Shown: positions 34,139 to 43,087 of the stretch, in pieces
Position numbering within the stretch: position 1 is the stretch's first letter
How the letters are laid out: each line of letters begins with the position of its first letter
NCBI GenBank assembly: GCA_934229535.1
Contig: CAKQDS010000010.1
Coordinates: 1 to 56,300 of the forward strand
Source of the DNA: an uncultured Anaeroplasmataceae bacterium
GTDB taxonomy: Bacteria > Bacillota_I > Bacilli_A > Acholeplasmatales > Anaeroplasmataceae
Reading direction: 5' to 3'
DNA: 56,300 nucleotides
The notes under the pieces: model-generated
The model's database searches: none
What the model saw: only the letters and a program-made list of their open reading frames with translations
What the model was told of the DNA's origin: nothing
Translations under genes and position numbers: made by a program

Positions 34139-36424
34139 TTAATCAATTCCTTTCAAAGCAGAAACCATATCTATTCTCTTATTTCTTCTTGCGACAACTA
34201 TTGCAACAACAAGCGATACAAAAAATGTTAATAAAATACTTACAAGATAGGTTAAGGCTCCCGCTTTAACCTTTAGTTCATATTCAGAGGCTAATGATTT
34301 TACAACCTCATTTATTGTAAGAAGACCTAAAGGAAGACCAATAATTATACCAATAATTGTTAGCCACATATTTTGACTAATCAATAATCTTGCAATTTTT
34401 CGATCATTAAAGCCTACAACCTTTAGCGTTGCCATTTCCTTAAAGCGTTCGATATAGCTCATCATCCCTAAATTATACAACACTACTACTCCTAAAACAA
34501 CTGAAGCAATGGTTAAAACTGTAATTGATAAATTCATCATATCAGTCATTGAATTAAATGATTTCATTATTGCTTCCTTGGTTTGAATACTATCAATAAA
34601 CTCATTTTCACTAATATCACTAGCCTTAGTTTTGGTATAAAGATTTTGAATTTGATAATTTAAGCTAATATTTTTAGCATATTCACTATTAATTATGACA
34701 TTCTTCTCCATAAAGCTTCTAATTATTCCTTTAATAGGAACCATATATTTTTCATTTGTACCATAAGGAGCTATCGTAATCACATCGCCAACCTTAAAGC
34801 CCATATCAGCAACTCTCATACAAATAAGAGCCCCATCATTTGGAATAGCTATTCTTTTATTATTCTTATCCATAATATTTATGTTATTGTATTTAATATC
34901 ATAAATATCAAGGCTTATTGCTTCATCATCTAAGGAAATGCTTAAGCTTCCCTTACTATCAGCCTCATATAAATCCATTATCTCCACTGCTTTAGAATTA
35001 GTAGTATTAGCTGATAAGCTTATTTGACTATTATAGCTATAAATATCATTATCAATAGTGTCTAGAAAGCTTTCAAATGTTTCCTTCATCGCAAAGGCCG
35101 CAACAAGTAAAATCATACAGCCAACTACTCCAAACAAGGTCATAAATGATCTTGATTTATGTCTTTTTAAATCACGAATATTATAAACATTAGCAAATCC
35201 TAAATGACGACCAATTGCCCATTTATCTAATAATCCTCTTCTAACATTACCAACATTTTTTCCTCTTAGGGCTTCAACAGGCATTCCCTTTAAATTACTA
35301 TAAACACTTAAAAAGCAGGTTAATAACAAGAACAAATTTAAAAGAATTAAAGAAACATAACAAAATGCTGGCATCGCCCAATACCATTTTGGTAAATCAA
35401 GATAAATACTCATCATATTACCACTAAATATTATATAATAAGCAATTAAAAAGCCAAAGGCAATACCAATTATACTACCAATTACGCCAATAAATAAGCC
35501 ATATGCTGAATAATGGAAAATAATTTTGCTATCCTTGAATCCTAAGGCCTTTAGGGTACCAATTTGAATTCTTTCATTATTTGTAATACGATGCATTGTC
35601 GTAACCATTGTTAAAATAGCAATAACTAAAAATAAAACTGGAATAATTGAGCCCATAGTTTTACCTTCTTCAATTTCACCAGATGGTCCTGAATAATTGA
35701 TATTGGCATCACGTCCTAAAACAAGCGTTGTCTTAGACAGAGCCTTATTTATTTCTTCTTCAATTACCTTTTTTTCAAGCTTAGAGGAAATGATAATTTC
35801 TGGATAGCTAATATTTTGAAGACCATATTTATTAAATTCCTTTATAAGGCTCTTAGGACTAATAAAGAAATAGCCACAGGCCTCATAATCAGGCATAAGC
35901 TGAGAGGTGGATTGCACACAAATTAAATACATTGAAGATTTAATAGTACCAATTACCTCGCGTTCAATCGTTATAGTATTATATTTCACCTTAATTTTAT
36001 CGCCAATTTTAATATTATTTTTTAAAGCATATTTATCAGATAGCCAAATACCATCTAAATCAACATTATATTCTTCACCTTCAATATATTTAAAATCAAG
36101 ATATTTTTCATTCATACAGGTTAAAAATAAGGTTTTATCAGTATCAACGACATTAGTCTGCATACTTAAATAAAGGCTAGCATCACTAACACCATCAATA
36201 TTTTTAATTTTTGTTAAATCATCATCATTAAAGATATTTTCACTATAAACGAAGTAATCAGGAAAATTTGTTTCTTCAAAATAGGTATTAACACTTTTAT
36301 CAATTATCTTCCATTCCATATTGAAACCAACAAAAACGCCAAGACCAATAGAAATCATAATTATCATTGATATAAATTGAGCTTTATAGCTAAAAAAGGT
36401 TCTAACAAGCTTTTTAAATAACAT
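34139..36424 (-). CDS. FtsX-like ABC transporter permease
   Basis: The 761-residue protein has an N-terminal membrane helix, a large extracytoplasmic domain (about 40-250), three helices with the FtsX motif (ITNNERIQIGTLKALGF), a fourth helix, then a second half with a helix, a smaller outer domain and the same motif again (YIERFKEMATLKVVGFNDRK). Such two-half permeases work with LolD/MacB-type ATPases in mechanotransmission, not uptake. The ATG at 36422-36424 follows GAGGTGG and directly follows the ATPase stop. Confidence 0.88.
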   Translation of the reverse strand: MLFKKLVRTFFSYKAQFISMIIMISIGLGVFVGFNMEWKIIDKSVNTYFEETNFPDYFVYSENIFNDDDLTKIKNIDGVSDASLYLSMQTNVVDTDKTLFLTCMNEKYLDFKYIEGEEYNVDLDGIWLSDKYALKNNIKIGDKIKVKYNTITIEREVIGTIKSSMYLICVQSTSQLMPDYEACGYFFISPKSLIKEFNKYGLQNISYPEIIISSKLEKKVIEEEINKALSKTTLVLGRDANINYSGPSGEIEEGKTMGSIIPVLFLVIAILTMVTTMHRITNNERIQIGTLKALGFKDSKIIFHYSAYGLFIGVIGSIIGIAFGFLIAYYIIFSGNMMSIYLDLPKWYWAMPAFCYVSLILLNLFLLLTCFLSVYSNLKGMPVEALRGKNVGNVRRGLLDKWAIGRHLGFANVYNIRDLKRHKSRSFMTLFGVVGCMILLVAAFAMKETFESFLDTIDNDIYSYNSQISLSANTTNSKAVEIMDLYEADSKGSLSISLDDEAISLDIYDIKYNNINIMDKNNKRIAIPNDGALICMRVADMGFKVGDVITIAPYGTNEKYMVPIKGIIRSFMEKNVIINSEYAKNISLNYQIQNLYTKTKASDISENEFIDSIQTKEAIMKSFNSMTDMMNLSITVLTIASVVLGVVVLYNLGMMSYIERFKEMATLKVVGFNDRKIARLLISQNMWLTIIGIIIGLPLGLLTINEVVKSLASEYELKVKAGALTYLVSILLTFFVSLVVAIVVARRNKRIDMVSALKGID

Positions 36425-36425
36425 A

Positions 36426-37127
36426 TTACCAATCCACCTCTTCAACACTAAGTGGCTTATTACATGACTTTATGTCATCAATCTTACCATTTTTTACATA
36501 TACAACCATATCAGCCATTTTAGCTATATTTTGATTATGAGTTACAATAATTATTGTTTTTCCATATTCTCTAGCTAGGCTTAATAAAAGCTTTAAAACC
36601 ATTACACCGCTTTTACTATCAAGGGCTCCTGTTGGTTCATCACAAAGCAATATTTTGGGATTTTTAGCAATTGCTCTTGCAATACTTACACGCTGCTGCT
36701 CACCGCCACTAAGCTCACTTGGAAATTGATTTAAATGATCTAATAAACCAACACTATCTAAAATCTTTTTAGAATCTAGAGGATTATCAGCTATTTCCTT
36801 AACTAAATCCACGTTCTCCAAAACTGTTAACGTTGGAATTAAATTATAAAATTGAAATACAAATCCCACCTTATTGGCACGATATTTAGCTAATTCATTT
36901 TTATTAAGCCTAGAAATATCTAAACCATCCACAATAATGCTACCAAGGCTTAAGGTATCAAGTCCTCCAAGTACATTAAGCAAGGTTGACTTACCTGCTC
37001 CACTTGGTCCTAAAATAACTACAAACTTTCCTTCATCAATGGCTAAGGTAACATCATCTAAGGCTTTTTGCTCATGAGCTCCGTTTTGATAGATTTTACT
37101 TACATTTTTTAATTCAATTATCGACAT
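36426..37127 (-). CDS. ABC transporter ATPase of the LolD/MacB type
   Basis: The 233-residue ATPase has Walker A (GPSGAGKST), Q-loop (FVFQFYNLIP), signature (LSGGEQQRVSIARA), Walker B (ILLCDEPTGALD) and H-loop (IIVTHN). The FYNLIPTLTVLENV segment is typical of the lipoprotein-export/MacB class. The ATG at 37125-37127 follows GGAGGAG; the frame opens at an ATG four codons earlier, which overlaps that ribosome site. First gene after the ArsR-type repressor. Confidence 0.92.
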   Translation of the reverse strand: MSIIELKNVSKIYQNGAHEQKALDDVTLAIDEGKFVVILGPSGAGKSTLLNVLGGLDTLSLGSIIVDGLDISRLNKNELAKYRANKVGFVFQFYNLIPTLTVLENVDLVKEIADNPLDSKKILDSVGLLDHLNQFPSELSGGEQQRVSIARAIAKNPKILLCDEPTGALDSKSGVMVLKLLLSLAREYGKTIIIVTHNQNIAKMADMVVYVKNGKIDDIKSCNKPLSVEEVDW

Positions 37128-37170
37128 ATTCTCCTCCATAGTTAGCTAAGACTAACCTTTTCTTAAAAAA

Positions 37171-37192
37171 TTTATGAACCAAAGTTCATAAA
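37171..37192. promoter_or_regulatory. ArsR/SmtB-type operator, also a possible terminator
   Basis: The perfect inverted repeat TTTATGAAC-CAAA-GTTCATAAA fits the ATGAAC...GTTCAT operators of SmtB/CzrA-type repressors. It lies between the repressor stop and the ABC ATPase. On the minus strand it is followed by TTTTTT, so it could also act as an AT-rich terminator after the repressor gene. Confidence 0.6.
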
Positions 37193-37198
37193 TCAAAA

Positions 37199-37561
37199 TT
37201 AGTCTTCATTTTTTTGTTCATTAATATGAGATAAGCCACATTCAAGAATTTGACTTACATGATCATCATCAAGTGAATAATAAACAACCTTGCCAACCTT
37301 TCTAGGTTTAACTAGCTTAGCTGTTCTTAATATTCTTAATTGATGAGAAACTGCAGATTTAGTCATATTAAGACATGAAGCAATATCACAAACACATAAC
37401 TCACTAATCTCAAGCGCACTTAAAATCTTCGTTCTTGTAGAATCACCAAATACCTTATATAATTCAGATAAATCATAAATTGTATCATCAGAAGGCATCT
37501 TCTCTTTAACGCTTGATACAAGTGTATCATTTGCAACCTCTTCATTATCAAAATCCTGCAT
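37199..37561 (-). CDS. ArsR/SmtB-family metal-responsive repressor with two metal-site motifs
   Basis: The 120-residue winged-helix repressor carries two metal signatures. One is ELCVCD in the recognition-helix region, as in ArsR/CadC (alpha-3 site). The other is D-x-H-(x10)-H-x2-E in the last helix (SLDDDHVSQILECGLSHINE), the alpha-5 Zn/Co site of SmtB/CzrA. The ATG at 37559-37561 with GAGG before it is preferred over the GTG at 37570. Operator-like repeats lie on both sides of the gene. It probably controls itself and the ABC/HMA/ZIP genes downstream. Confidence 0.92.
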   Translation of the reverse strand: MQDFDNEEVANDTLVSSVKEKMPSDDTIYDLSELYKVFGDSTRTKILSALEISELCVCDIASCLNMTKSAVSHQLRILRTAKLVKPRKVGKVVYYSLDDDHVSQILECGLSHINEQKNED

Positions 37562-37578
37562 GCTTTTCACCTCTTTTA

Positions 37579-37598
37579 AGTTGAATAATTGCTCAACT
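37579..37598. promoter_or_regulatory. Operator-like inverted repeat at the repressor promoter
   Basis: AGTTGA/TCAACT flank the core AATAATTGC, giving TGA-n8-TCA spacing as in ArsR-family operators. It sits just downstream of the -10 (37605-37610), where bound repressor would block transcription. Confidence 0.5.
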
Positions 37599-37604
37599 AT
37601 TAAT

Positions 37605-37633
37605 AGTTTACTATATTAGATTTAAAATGTCAA
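37605..37633 (-). promoter_or_regulatory. Promoter of the ArsR-family gene
   Basis: The minus strand has a consensus TTGACA (37628-37633), 17 bp, then TAAACT (37605-37610). Confidence 0.55.
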
Positions 37634-37648
37634 GTAATAAAATTAAAT

Positions 37649-38149
37649 TTATATAACTCTTTGTAAAACAGTTACCTTATAATCCTTCATATCAATCTCT
37701 AAATTCATCGGAATAAATTTATTTCTTAGCCAAAAGCCTTCACTTTCCTTATTGCCAACAACATAGGCAAGCCTTATATAAGAAAATTGATATTCTTGAA
37801 AGCATTCTACTAGCTCTTCTATTATTTTTGAAGCAATTCCCTGATGCTGATACTCCTTTTTAAGCATAAAAAAGCCAATAAAAACCGTTTGATCATTAGG
37901 ATAATCCTGAATTATATCACTTACAGCAATTAATTCATCATTTTTATAAAAGCCAACATAATATTTATCCTTCTTTTCCTTACCAGGAGGTAGAGCCCTT
38001 AAATCACTTCTAATGGAATAAGGAGTTGGATCTGGTGGACAATATTTATAATAGGTTTCATTATTTTTACAAAGCTCTAATAGCTCATCAATATTATCGC
38101 TTTCAATTCTCCTAACCTCATAGGTTTTAGAAAAATTATTAATATCCAT
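37649..38149 (-). CDS. GNAT-family acetyltransferase
   Basis: The 166-residue GNAT domain has the acetyl-CoA loop KEYQHQGIASKII (Q-x-x-G-x-A, about residues 98-110) and ESEGFWLRNKFIP near the end. The N-terminus (LELCKNNETYYKYC) is typical of a subgroup often annotated as RimI-like. AGGAGG lies before the ATG and the gene follows hypA by 10 bases, so it ends the hyp operon. The substrate is unknown. Confidence 0.87.
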   Translation of the reverse strand: MDINNFSKTYEVRRIESDNIDELLELCKNNETYYKYCPPDPTPYSIRSDLRALPPGKEKKDKYYVGFYKNDELIAVSDIIQDYPNDQTVFIGFFMLKKEYQHQGIASKIIEELVECFQEYQFSYIRLAYVVGNKESEGFWLRNKFIPMNLEIDMKDYKVTVLQRVI

Positions 38150-38159
38150 TTAGACCTCC

Positions 38160-38510
38160 TTATTCATCATAGACAGTTATATTTTTTAAATTTGTTTCAT
38201 TTCCTTTAATTAAATAGGTATCCTCACTTTTACAATAAGGACAGGTTTTACCATATTTAACCGTTTCATAGGTTTTTCCACAAGTATTGCAAATAGTTTC
38301 TGCTTTAATAGTTTCAATTTCCAGCTTTGAATCCTTTAATACCTCATATTTTTTAGCATTCCAGTTCCAGCAATCCTCTAAATAGGAATTAACAACCATA
38401 GAAACCTCACCAATTTCTAAGGTGACCTTAGAAACATGCTTGACATTGTTTTCCAAAGCTATATTATTAACCATTTTAGCAATATGAAAAACTATACTAA
38501 GCTCGTGCAT
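38160..38510 (-). CDS. hypA: Nickel metallochaperone HypA
   Basis: HypA delivers nickel to NiFe hydrogenase (and to urease in some bacteria). The N-terminal MHE holds the Ni ligands, and the zinc site is CNTC...CPYC (residues about 74-98). It has 116 residues, full length. It overlaps the end of the flavoprotein gene by 14 bases. No hydrogenase structural gene lies in the window. Confidence 0.95.
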   Translation of the reverse strand: MHELSIVFHIAKMVNNIALENNVKHVSKVTLEIGEVSMVVNSYLEDCWNWNAKKYEVLKDSKLEIETIKAETICNTCGKTYETVKYGKTCPYCKSEDTYLIKGNETNLKNITVYDE

Positions 38511-41379
38511 TTTTCTTTTCTTCCTTCAAAGACTTCTTATATTCTTTATTCTTTTTAATAGCCTCACGCTCTGCATCATTCTTCTTAGCAAAGATAATCT
38601 TTACACCACGCTTCATAGCATAAGGTAGGATAGCTTTAAATTTATCCTCACTCTTAATCATTTTAGAAGCCTTTGGATGATCACGAACTAAATGAATCGC
38701 ATCAAATTCACACTTTGTTGTACAAATTCCACAGCCGATACACTTATTTTCATCAACAACAGACATTCCACATTCTAAGCAGCGCAAAGCTTCCTTCTTA
38801 GCCTCAGCCTCTGTTAAAACAATTCTTGCATCCACTAGACTCATACTATGATCAATACTAGAATCATAATTTATAATAACACGCTTTGAGTTATCATAAC
38901 TTTCAACTAAAATATCATCCTTATCAAGAGCTTTAAAATCACGTCTATTTCTACCAATAGTAAGGCTAGCATTTTCATGTACAAAGCGGTGAATAGATTC
39001 TGCAGCACATTTACCTGCTTCAATGGCATCAATTGCAAACCTAGGTCCTGTATAAACATCACCACCAACAAAAATGTCAGGCTCAGCTGTTTGGTAAGTT
39101 AGCTTATCAGCAACTGGATAATTTCCATGCCAAAATTCAACCTTTGTTCCCTTTAATAAATCATTCCACATAATTGATTGACCAATTGCATAAATGATAT
39201 ATTTAGCATTTAGAGTAATATTATCATTTTCATCATATGTAGGATTAAATTTAGCATTTTCATCTAAGGTATTTAAGCATTTCTTTAAAACAATTGTAGA
39301 TACAAAATTATCCTGATCCTTATTTATTTGTTTTGGTCCATAGGAATTAATAATTTCGATATTTTCACTAAGAACCTCATCAATGCCTTCCTTAGATGCT
39401 GGCATATCCTCACGCTTCTCTAAAACAACCATCTTTACACTCTTAGCACCTAAACGATGAGCATATCTTGCGCAATCAATACCAACATTACCACCACCGA
39501 TAACAACAACATCACCATCAAGCTTAATTTCATTTTCAGTGCATTTTTTCAAGAAATCAACAGCAACCATTGTATTTTTAGCATCATCGCCAGCTACATT
39601 TGGTAGCTTTCCACCTTGACAGCCAATTGCGACATAAAAAGCCTTATAGCCATCATTTCTTAATTCCTCAATTGTAACATCACTACCTACATTAACACCA
39701 CATTTAAATTCGACACCAAGCTCTCTTAAAACATCAATTTCCGCTTCAATAACCTTCTTATCAAGCTTAAATGAAGGAATTCCATAGGTAAGCATACCAC
39801 CAAGCTTAGGATTCTTTTCAAAAACAGTTGGCTTATAGCCTCTTGTAGCTAAATAATAAGCACATGAAAGTCCAGCAGGACCACCACCTATAATAGCTAC
39901 CTTAATATCATATTGCTTAATAATATTGGAAGGAATAACCACCTCGGGAATATATCTTGTTTCTTTATTTAAATCAAGCTCTGCAACAAATTTCTTAATT
40001 TCATCAATAGCAACTGCACTATCAATATTTCCTCTTGTGCAGGCTGCCTCACAGCGCTTATTACAAATTCTACCACAAATAGCTGGGAATGGGTTGTCCT
40101 TTTTAATTAAGGCTAAAGCATCCTCATATCTACCTTCCTTAACCATCTTAATATAGCCCTCAACAGCTATATGAGCAGGACATGCTACCTTACAAGGAGC
40201 TGTTCCACTTTCGTAGCAATTAATACGATTATTATCACGATAATTTTCATCATACATTGCCTTGCTCCACTTAATACGATCAGGTAGGACATGCTTAGGA
40301 TAAATAGTTTCGCTACCATCCTTTTTACGAAGTCTTCTACCAAGCTTAACTGCACCAGCTGGACAATATTCTACACACTTACCACAAGCAACGCATTTAT
40401 CAACATCAATATGGGCTGTATAGGCACTTCTTGACATATTAGGAGTATTAAATAATTGTGAGGTTCTAAGAGCATTACAAATGTTTACATTACAATTACA
40501 AATACCAAATATTTTATTTTCACCATCAATATTAGTAATTTGATGAACAAAGCCATTCTTTTCAGCATTTCTTAAGATTTCCATAGCTTCTTCATAGCTA
40601 ATAGGATGGCCTTTACCTGTTTCCTTACAATAATCGGCAAAATCACCTACACCAATACACCAATTGCGCTCATCATCAGCACAGCCCTCACCAAGAGCAG
40701 CTCTACTAGCTCGACAAGAGCATTGACCAACGCCAATATGACCCTCATATTTCTTTAACCAATATGATAAATGCTCAATATCAATAGATTTAGATTCAGC
40801 TGTAATAGCCTTTTCAACAGGTATTACATGCATACCAACACCAGCACCACCAAGAGGTACTAGCTGAGTAATACCATCAAGAGGTACAAATGTCATTCTT
40901 TCAAAGAATGAAGCAAGAGCAGGATGATCCTTTAATCTTTGATTAACTCCATCCTTATTTTCCTCCATATTAAAAAGCTCAGCGCTTCCCGGAACAAACA
41001 TAGGGAGAATATATCTACGCTCTGATTGAGGCGCAGTTCTTCCATTATGATCATAATGATAACCATAATCATATTCTAAAAGTCCAATGTAGCTCATATC
41101 ATCAAGTAGATGCTGTAAATGCTCTTCATCAACATCCTTATTCATTTTCTTAATTTCAGCAAATGTATAAGGATGACGTAGATCCATCTTTAAGGCTACA
41201 TCAGCCATTTCATCAGTTACAATTTCTGCAAGTCCCCAATATTCAGGATCACTAATTTCTACACCATGAAGCTTATGAGCAACTACATCAGTAATTTTTC
41301 TTCCAAGCTTAGCTATTTTTTCATTCTTTTCCTTATCATTCATATGAGGTGGAATAACACTTTTGAACATCTCTGGCAT
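38497..41379 (-). CDS. Large iron-sulfur flavoprotein (GltD-like oxidoreductase with ferredoxin domains)
   Basis: The 960-residue protein has several regions. Residues 1-200 include a winged-helix-like segment (YTFAEIKKMNKDVDEEHLQH). About 215-305 is a cysteine cluster domain (GQCSCRASR, NWCIGVGD, GICNCNVNIC). Residues 329-342 are a 4Fe-4S site (CVACGKCVEYCP). About 396-450 is the N-terminal Fe-S motif of GltD/DPYD (CKVACPAHI, CGRICNKRCEAAC). Residues 493-520 are FAD-binding (VAIIGGGPAGLSCAYYLA), followed by NAD(P)-binding (VVVIGGGNVGIDCARYA) and GGDVYTGPRFAIDAIEAG. Near 880-900 is another 4Fe-4S site (CIGCGICTTKC). It probably moves electrons between NAD(P)H and ferredoxin or a partner. It lies between hypB and hypA, so its partner may be a nickel enzyme. 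Confidence 0.85.
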   Translation of the reverse strand: MPEMFKSVIPPHMNDKEKNEKIAKLGRKITDVVAHKLHGVEISDPEYWGLAEIVTDEMADVALKMDLRHPYTFAEIKKMNKDVDEEHLQHLLDDMSYIGLLEYDYGYHYDHNGRTAPQSERRYILPMFVPGSAELFNMEENKDGVNQRLKDHPALASFFERMTFVPLDGITQLVPLGGAGVGMHVIPVEKAITAESKSIDIEHLSYWLKKYEGHIGVGQCSCRASRAALGEGCADDERNWCIGVGDFADYCKETGKGHPISYEEAMEILRNAEKNGFVHQITNIDGENKIFGICNCNVNICNALRTSQLFNTPNMSRSAYTAHIDVDKCVACGKCVEYCPAGAVKLGRRLRKKDGSETIYPKHVLPDRIKWSKAMYDENYRDNNRINCYESGTAPCKVACPAHIAVEGYIKMVKEGRYEDALALIKKDNPFPAICGRICNKRCEAACTRGNIDSAVAIDEIKKFVAELDLNKETRYIPEVVIPSNIIKQYDIKVAIIGGGPAGLSCAYYLATRGYKPTVFEKNPKLGGMLTYGIPSFKLDKKVIEAEIDVLRELGVEFKCGVNVGSDVTIEELRNDGYKAFYVAIGCQGGKLPNVAGDDAKNTMVAVDFLKKCTENEIKLDGDVVVIGGGNVGIDCARYAHRLGAKSVKMVVLEKREDMPASKEGIDEVLSENIEIINSYGPKQINKDQDNFVSTIVLKKCLNTLDENAKFNPTYDENDNITLNAKYIIYAIGQSIMWNDLLKGTKVEFWHGNYPVADKLTYQTAEPDIFVGGDVYTGPRFAIDAIEAGKCAAESIHRFVHENASLTIGRNRRDFKALDKDDILVESYDNSKRVIINYDSSIDHSMSLVDARIVLTEAEAKKEALRCLECGMSVVDENKCIGCGICTTKCEFDAIHLVRDHPKASKMIKSEDKFKAILPYAMKRGVKIIFAKKNDAEREAIKKNKEYKKSLKEEKKNARA

Positions 41380-41380
41380 T

Positions 41381-42052
41381 TTACTTCTCTTCCTTCCACT
41401 TTCTTACTTCATCATTAATCCAATTACTAAATTCTAAAATTCCCTCGCCACTTTTAGCACATATTGGAATTATTTTAGCCTTATTATTAATTTTTTTAAT
41501 ATTTTCAATAACCTTATTCATATCAAAATCAAAATAATCGATTACGTCTATTTTATTAATCAAAATAACATCGCATATACTAAACATCAAAGGATACTTT
41601 AAAGGCTTATCATCACCTTCAGTAACCGCAAGAATCATTGCACATTTACTAGCACCAGTAGCAAATTCAGCTGGACATACTAAATTTCCTACATTCTCTA
41701 AAAACACTAAATCATGTTCACCTAAATAGCTTAGACCCTCTCTAGTCATAGAAGCATCTAAATGACACATTCCACCTGTATGAAGCTGAATAGCCTCAGC
41801 CTTTGTTTCTTCTTTTATTTTTTTGGCATCGACATCACTATCAATATCAGCCTCCATTACCCCAATGCTTAGCTTATCCTCTAAGCATTTAATCGTTTTA
41901 ATCAAGGTTGTAGTTTTACCACTACCAGGCGATGACATTAAATTTATTAATAAGGTTCCTTTATTCTTTAATTCCTTACTTAAATTTGAAGCATCTAAAT
42001 CATTATCCTCTAATATCGTTCTTTTAACATCTATAATTTTTACTTCATCCAT
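41381..42052 (-). CDS. hypB: Hydrogenase maturation GTPase HypB, copy 1
   Basis: HypB is the GTPase that works with HypA in nickel insertion. In 223 residues it has Walker A (MSSPGSGKTTT), the metal-binding C-H pair in GGMCHLDA, VGNLVCPAEF, and NKID as G4. It lacks the N-terminal CxxCGC nickel motif of the E. coli protein. It starts with AAGGAAAATT before the ATG and ends 1 base before the flavoprotein ATG. A second, divergent copy precedes it. Confidence 0.94.
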   Translation of the reverse strand: MDEVKIIDVKRTILEDNDLDASNLSKELKNKGTLLINLMSSPGSGKTTTLIKTIKCLEDKLSIGVMEADIDSDVDAKKIKEETKAEAIQLHTGGMCHLDASMTREGLSYLGEHDLVFLENVGNLVCPAEFATGASKCAMILAVTEGDDKPLKYPLMFSICDVILINKIDVIDYFDFDMNKVIENIKKINNKAKIIPICAKSGEGILEFSNWINDEVRKWKEEK

Positions 42053-42104
42053 AATTTTCCTTATCCTTGAAAATGCTTTCTTTAGTTAATTATATCACAT
42101 TTGA

Positions 42105-42767
42105 TTAAAACTTAAAACAATTATTTAACCAATTAATAACTTCATCTATACCTTCACCAGTTTTAGCACTTATAGGAATAATTTTAGCGTTCTTATTTAA
42201 ATTCTTAATGTTTTTAACAGCCTTATCCATATCAAAATCAAAGAAAGGTAAAACATCAATTTTATTAATTAAAACTAAATCACAAACACTAAACATTAAA
42301 GGATACTTTAATGGCTTATCATCACCCTCTGGTACAGATAAAATCATAATATTTTTATTAGCACCTGTATCAAATTCAGCAGGACATACTAAATTACCAA
42401 TATTTTCTAATATTAATAAATCAATATCACTTAAATCAACCTCTTTTAAAGCATTAAGAGTCATCTCAGCATCAATATGGCATAAACCACCATTATTAAT
42501 TTGTAATGTGCTAATACCCGTATTTTTAGCAATTTTAGATGCATCACAATCAGTTTTAATATCTACATTCATAAGATAAATATTAAGATTATTCTTTAAT
42601 CTATTAATTAAAGAAATTAAGGTTGTAGTCTTACCACTACCTGGTGATGACATAAAATTAACCATATAACAATTATTTTCTTTTAATTTTTCTCTAACCA
42701 TCTTTGCTGACATATCATTATCAGCAAAAATATTTTCATGAATTTCAATAGTTTTTACATCGCTCAT
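42105..42767 (-). CDS. hypB: Hydrogenase maturation GTPase HypB, copy 2
   Basis: The 220-residue paralogue of the next gene shares FMSSPGSGKTTT, GGLCHIDAEMT (C-H metal pair), IGNLVCPAEF, EGDDKPLKYPLMFS and NKIDV. The paralogues differ widely elsewhere, so the duplication is old. The N-terminal CxxCGC is absent here too. The ATG at 42765-42767 is preferred; the frame opens at TTG two codons before. It is the first gene of the hyp operon. Confidence 0.93.
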   Translation of the reverse strand: MSDVKTIEIHENIFADNDMSAKMVREKLKENNCYMVNFMSSPGSGKTTTLISLINRLKNNLNIYLMNVDIKTDCDASKIAKNTGISTLQINNGGLCHIDAEMTLNALKEVDLSDIDLLILENIGNLVCPAEFDTGANKNIMILSVPEGDDKPLKYPLMFSVCDLVLINKIDVLPFFDFDMDKAVKNIKNLNKNAKIIPISAKTGEGIDEVINWLNNCFKF

Positions 42768-42792
42768 AAACAAAATACCTCACTTAATTATA

Positions 42793-42831
42793 GCATAAAA
42801 AAAACAAATTCAAAACCAATGAATTTGTTTT
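42793..42831 (-). terminator. Terminator of gerE
   Basis: AAAACAAATTCA (42801-42812) and TGAATTTGTTTT (42820-42831) form a perfect 12-bp stem with a 7-base loop. A T tail follows on the minus strand. The gerE stop lies at its edge. Confidence 0.8.
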
Positions 42832-43042
42832 ATTCATTAATAGATAACAATTTTAAACGAACAAGTTCAATAATTGCGGCACATCTATTTTTAACATCTA
42901 GCTTTAATATGACATTACTAACATGATTTCTTACAGTTTTATCACTAATACCTAGTTTTTTAGCTATTTCCTTAGTCGTCATATTATTGACAAGATAATT
43001 AAATATTTCTATTTCTCTTGGTGTTAAAAATGAATTATTCAT
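42830..43042 (-). CDS. gerE: GerE-like LuxR-type sporulation regulator
   Basis: The 70-residue stand-alone LuxR helix-turn-helix shows LTPREIEIF, TTKEIAKKLGISDKTVRNHV and SNVILKLDVKNRCAAIIELV. This closely follows Bacillus GerE (LTKREREVF, TTKEIASEL, SEKTVRNHISNAMQKLGVK, AVVELLRM, recalled from memory) in order, length and lack of any receiver domain. GerE is the late mother-cell regulator of spore coat genes made under sigma-K. A sigma-K-like promoter lies upstream. Confidence 0.85.
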   Translation of the reverse strand: MNNSFLTPREIEIFNYLVNNMTTKEIAKKLGISDKTVRNHVSNVILKLDVKNRCAAIIELVRLKLLSINE

Positions 43043-43059
43043 ATAATCCCCCGCACTAA

Positions 43060-43087
43060 TATTATATGAATATTGTAATTATTTGTT
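43060..43087 (-). promoter_or_regulatory. Sigma-K-like promoter of gerE
   Basis: The minus strand reads AAC (43085-43087), 16 bases, CATATAATA (43060-43068). It fits AC-n16-CATAnnnTA, the Bacillus sigma-K pattern. The same bases contain TATAAT, so sigma-A use cannot be excluded. Confidence 0.4.

Noticed and set aside
42787..42815. Extended -10 promoter (TGCTATAAT) before hypB copy 2
   Set aside because: The predicted start would fall within the ribosome site, leaving no leader. It also overlaps the gerE terminator, so it was not listed as a feature.
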